A DNA stretch of 5,293 nucleotides, taken from contig DAINMX010000339.1 in NCBI GenBank assembly GCA_036736205.1, forward strand, positions 1 through 5,293, in the 5' to 3' direction. A program made the position numbers and the translations under genes. The notes beneath the pieces were generated by a model. It ran no database searches and was not told where the DNA came from. It was given only the letters and a program-made list of their open reading frames with translations. Positions 5,284-5,293 of the stretch are shown here, piece after piece. Source of the DNA: XYA12-FULL-58-9 sp001798605. GTDB taxonomy: Bacteria; Myxococcota; XYA12-FULL-58-9. The first letter of the stretch is position 1; each line of letters starts with the position of its first letter.

Positions 5284-5293
5284 CTTGGGGCGT

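Noticed and set aside
5220..5293. Possible tRNA or integron attC site in the tail
   Set aside because: No clover-leaf pairing could be formed around GTTCAGTC on either strand, and the attC core sites are missing.
1..5293. CRISPR array, transposase or prophage genes
   Set aside because: No regularly spaced direct repeats and no recombinase, transposase or phage-type proteins were seen in any frame. The excisionase-like HTH alone is common in ordinary regulators.

Overview
This window carries a compact thiol/disulfide electron-transfer locus, with every recognisable gene on the + strand. High G+C, GTG starts, strong Shine-Dalgarno sites and tight gene packing point to a bacterium. The gene families (DsrC/TusE-like proteins, a NarI/DsrM-type quinone-side cytochrome b and an HdrD/DsrK-type iron-sulfur protein) are typical of anaerobes with sulfur-linked or heterodisulfide-type respiration. 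The phylum cannot be fixed from the sequence; Actinomycetota, Chloroflexota, Desulfobacterota and similar lineages all remain possible.

Layout: (1) 1-233 is a leader with no convincing gene. It holds a strong dyad (108-128) and a weak promoter-like pair (144-173). (2) 234-881 encodes an unusual protein made of two DsrC-like domains in tandem. (3) 965-1879 encodes a regulator with an excisionase/MerR-type helix-turn-helix, a cysteine-rich middle and a degenerate receiver domain. (4) 1880-2101 is intergenic, with a GC-rich hairpin (1907-1946) and a near-perfect 18-bp palindrome (1965-1982). (5) 2102-2443 is a second, single-domain DsrC/TusE-like protein; 2481-3188 is a DsrM/NarI-like membrane cytochrome b; 3191-4525 is a DsrK/HdrD-like iron-sulfur protein; 4522-5100 is an Rrf2-family regulator. 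These four genes are separated by 37 nt, 2 nt and a 4-nt overlap, so they are probably one operon. (6) 5101-5293 is a non-coding tail with a 10-bp inverted repeat and a run of seven T.

How the genes may work together: in known Dsr systems, DsrC carries sulfur or a disulfide on two C-terminal-arm cysteines. These are CysA (penultimate residue) and CysB (11 residues earlier). DsrMK links that thiol chemistry to membrane quinones. Here the two cysteines are divided between proteins: both domains of the tandem protein keep CysB and lack CysA, while the single-domain protein keeps CysA and has Tyr at the CysB position. The inference is that the two proteins may form a mixed disulfide or trisulfide that the DsrMK-like complex reduces or oxidises. 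Two regulators with many cysteines (HTH-receiver and Rrf2) frame the module and could tie its expression to redox or sulfur state. No dsrAB, dsrJOP, tusBCD or sat/apr genes lie in the window, so the metabolic direction is not established.
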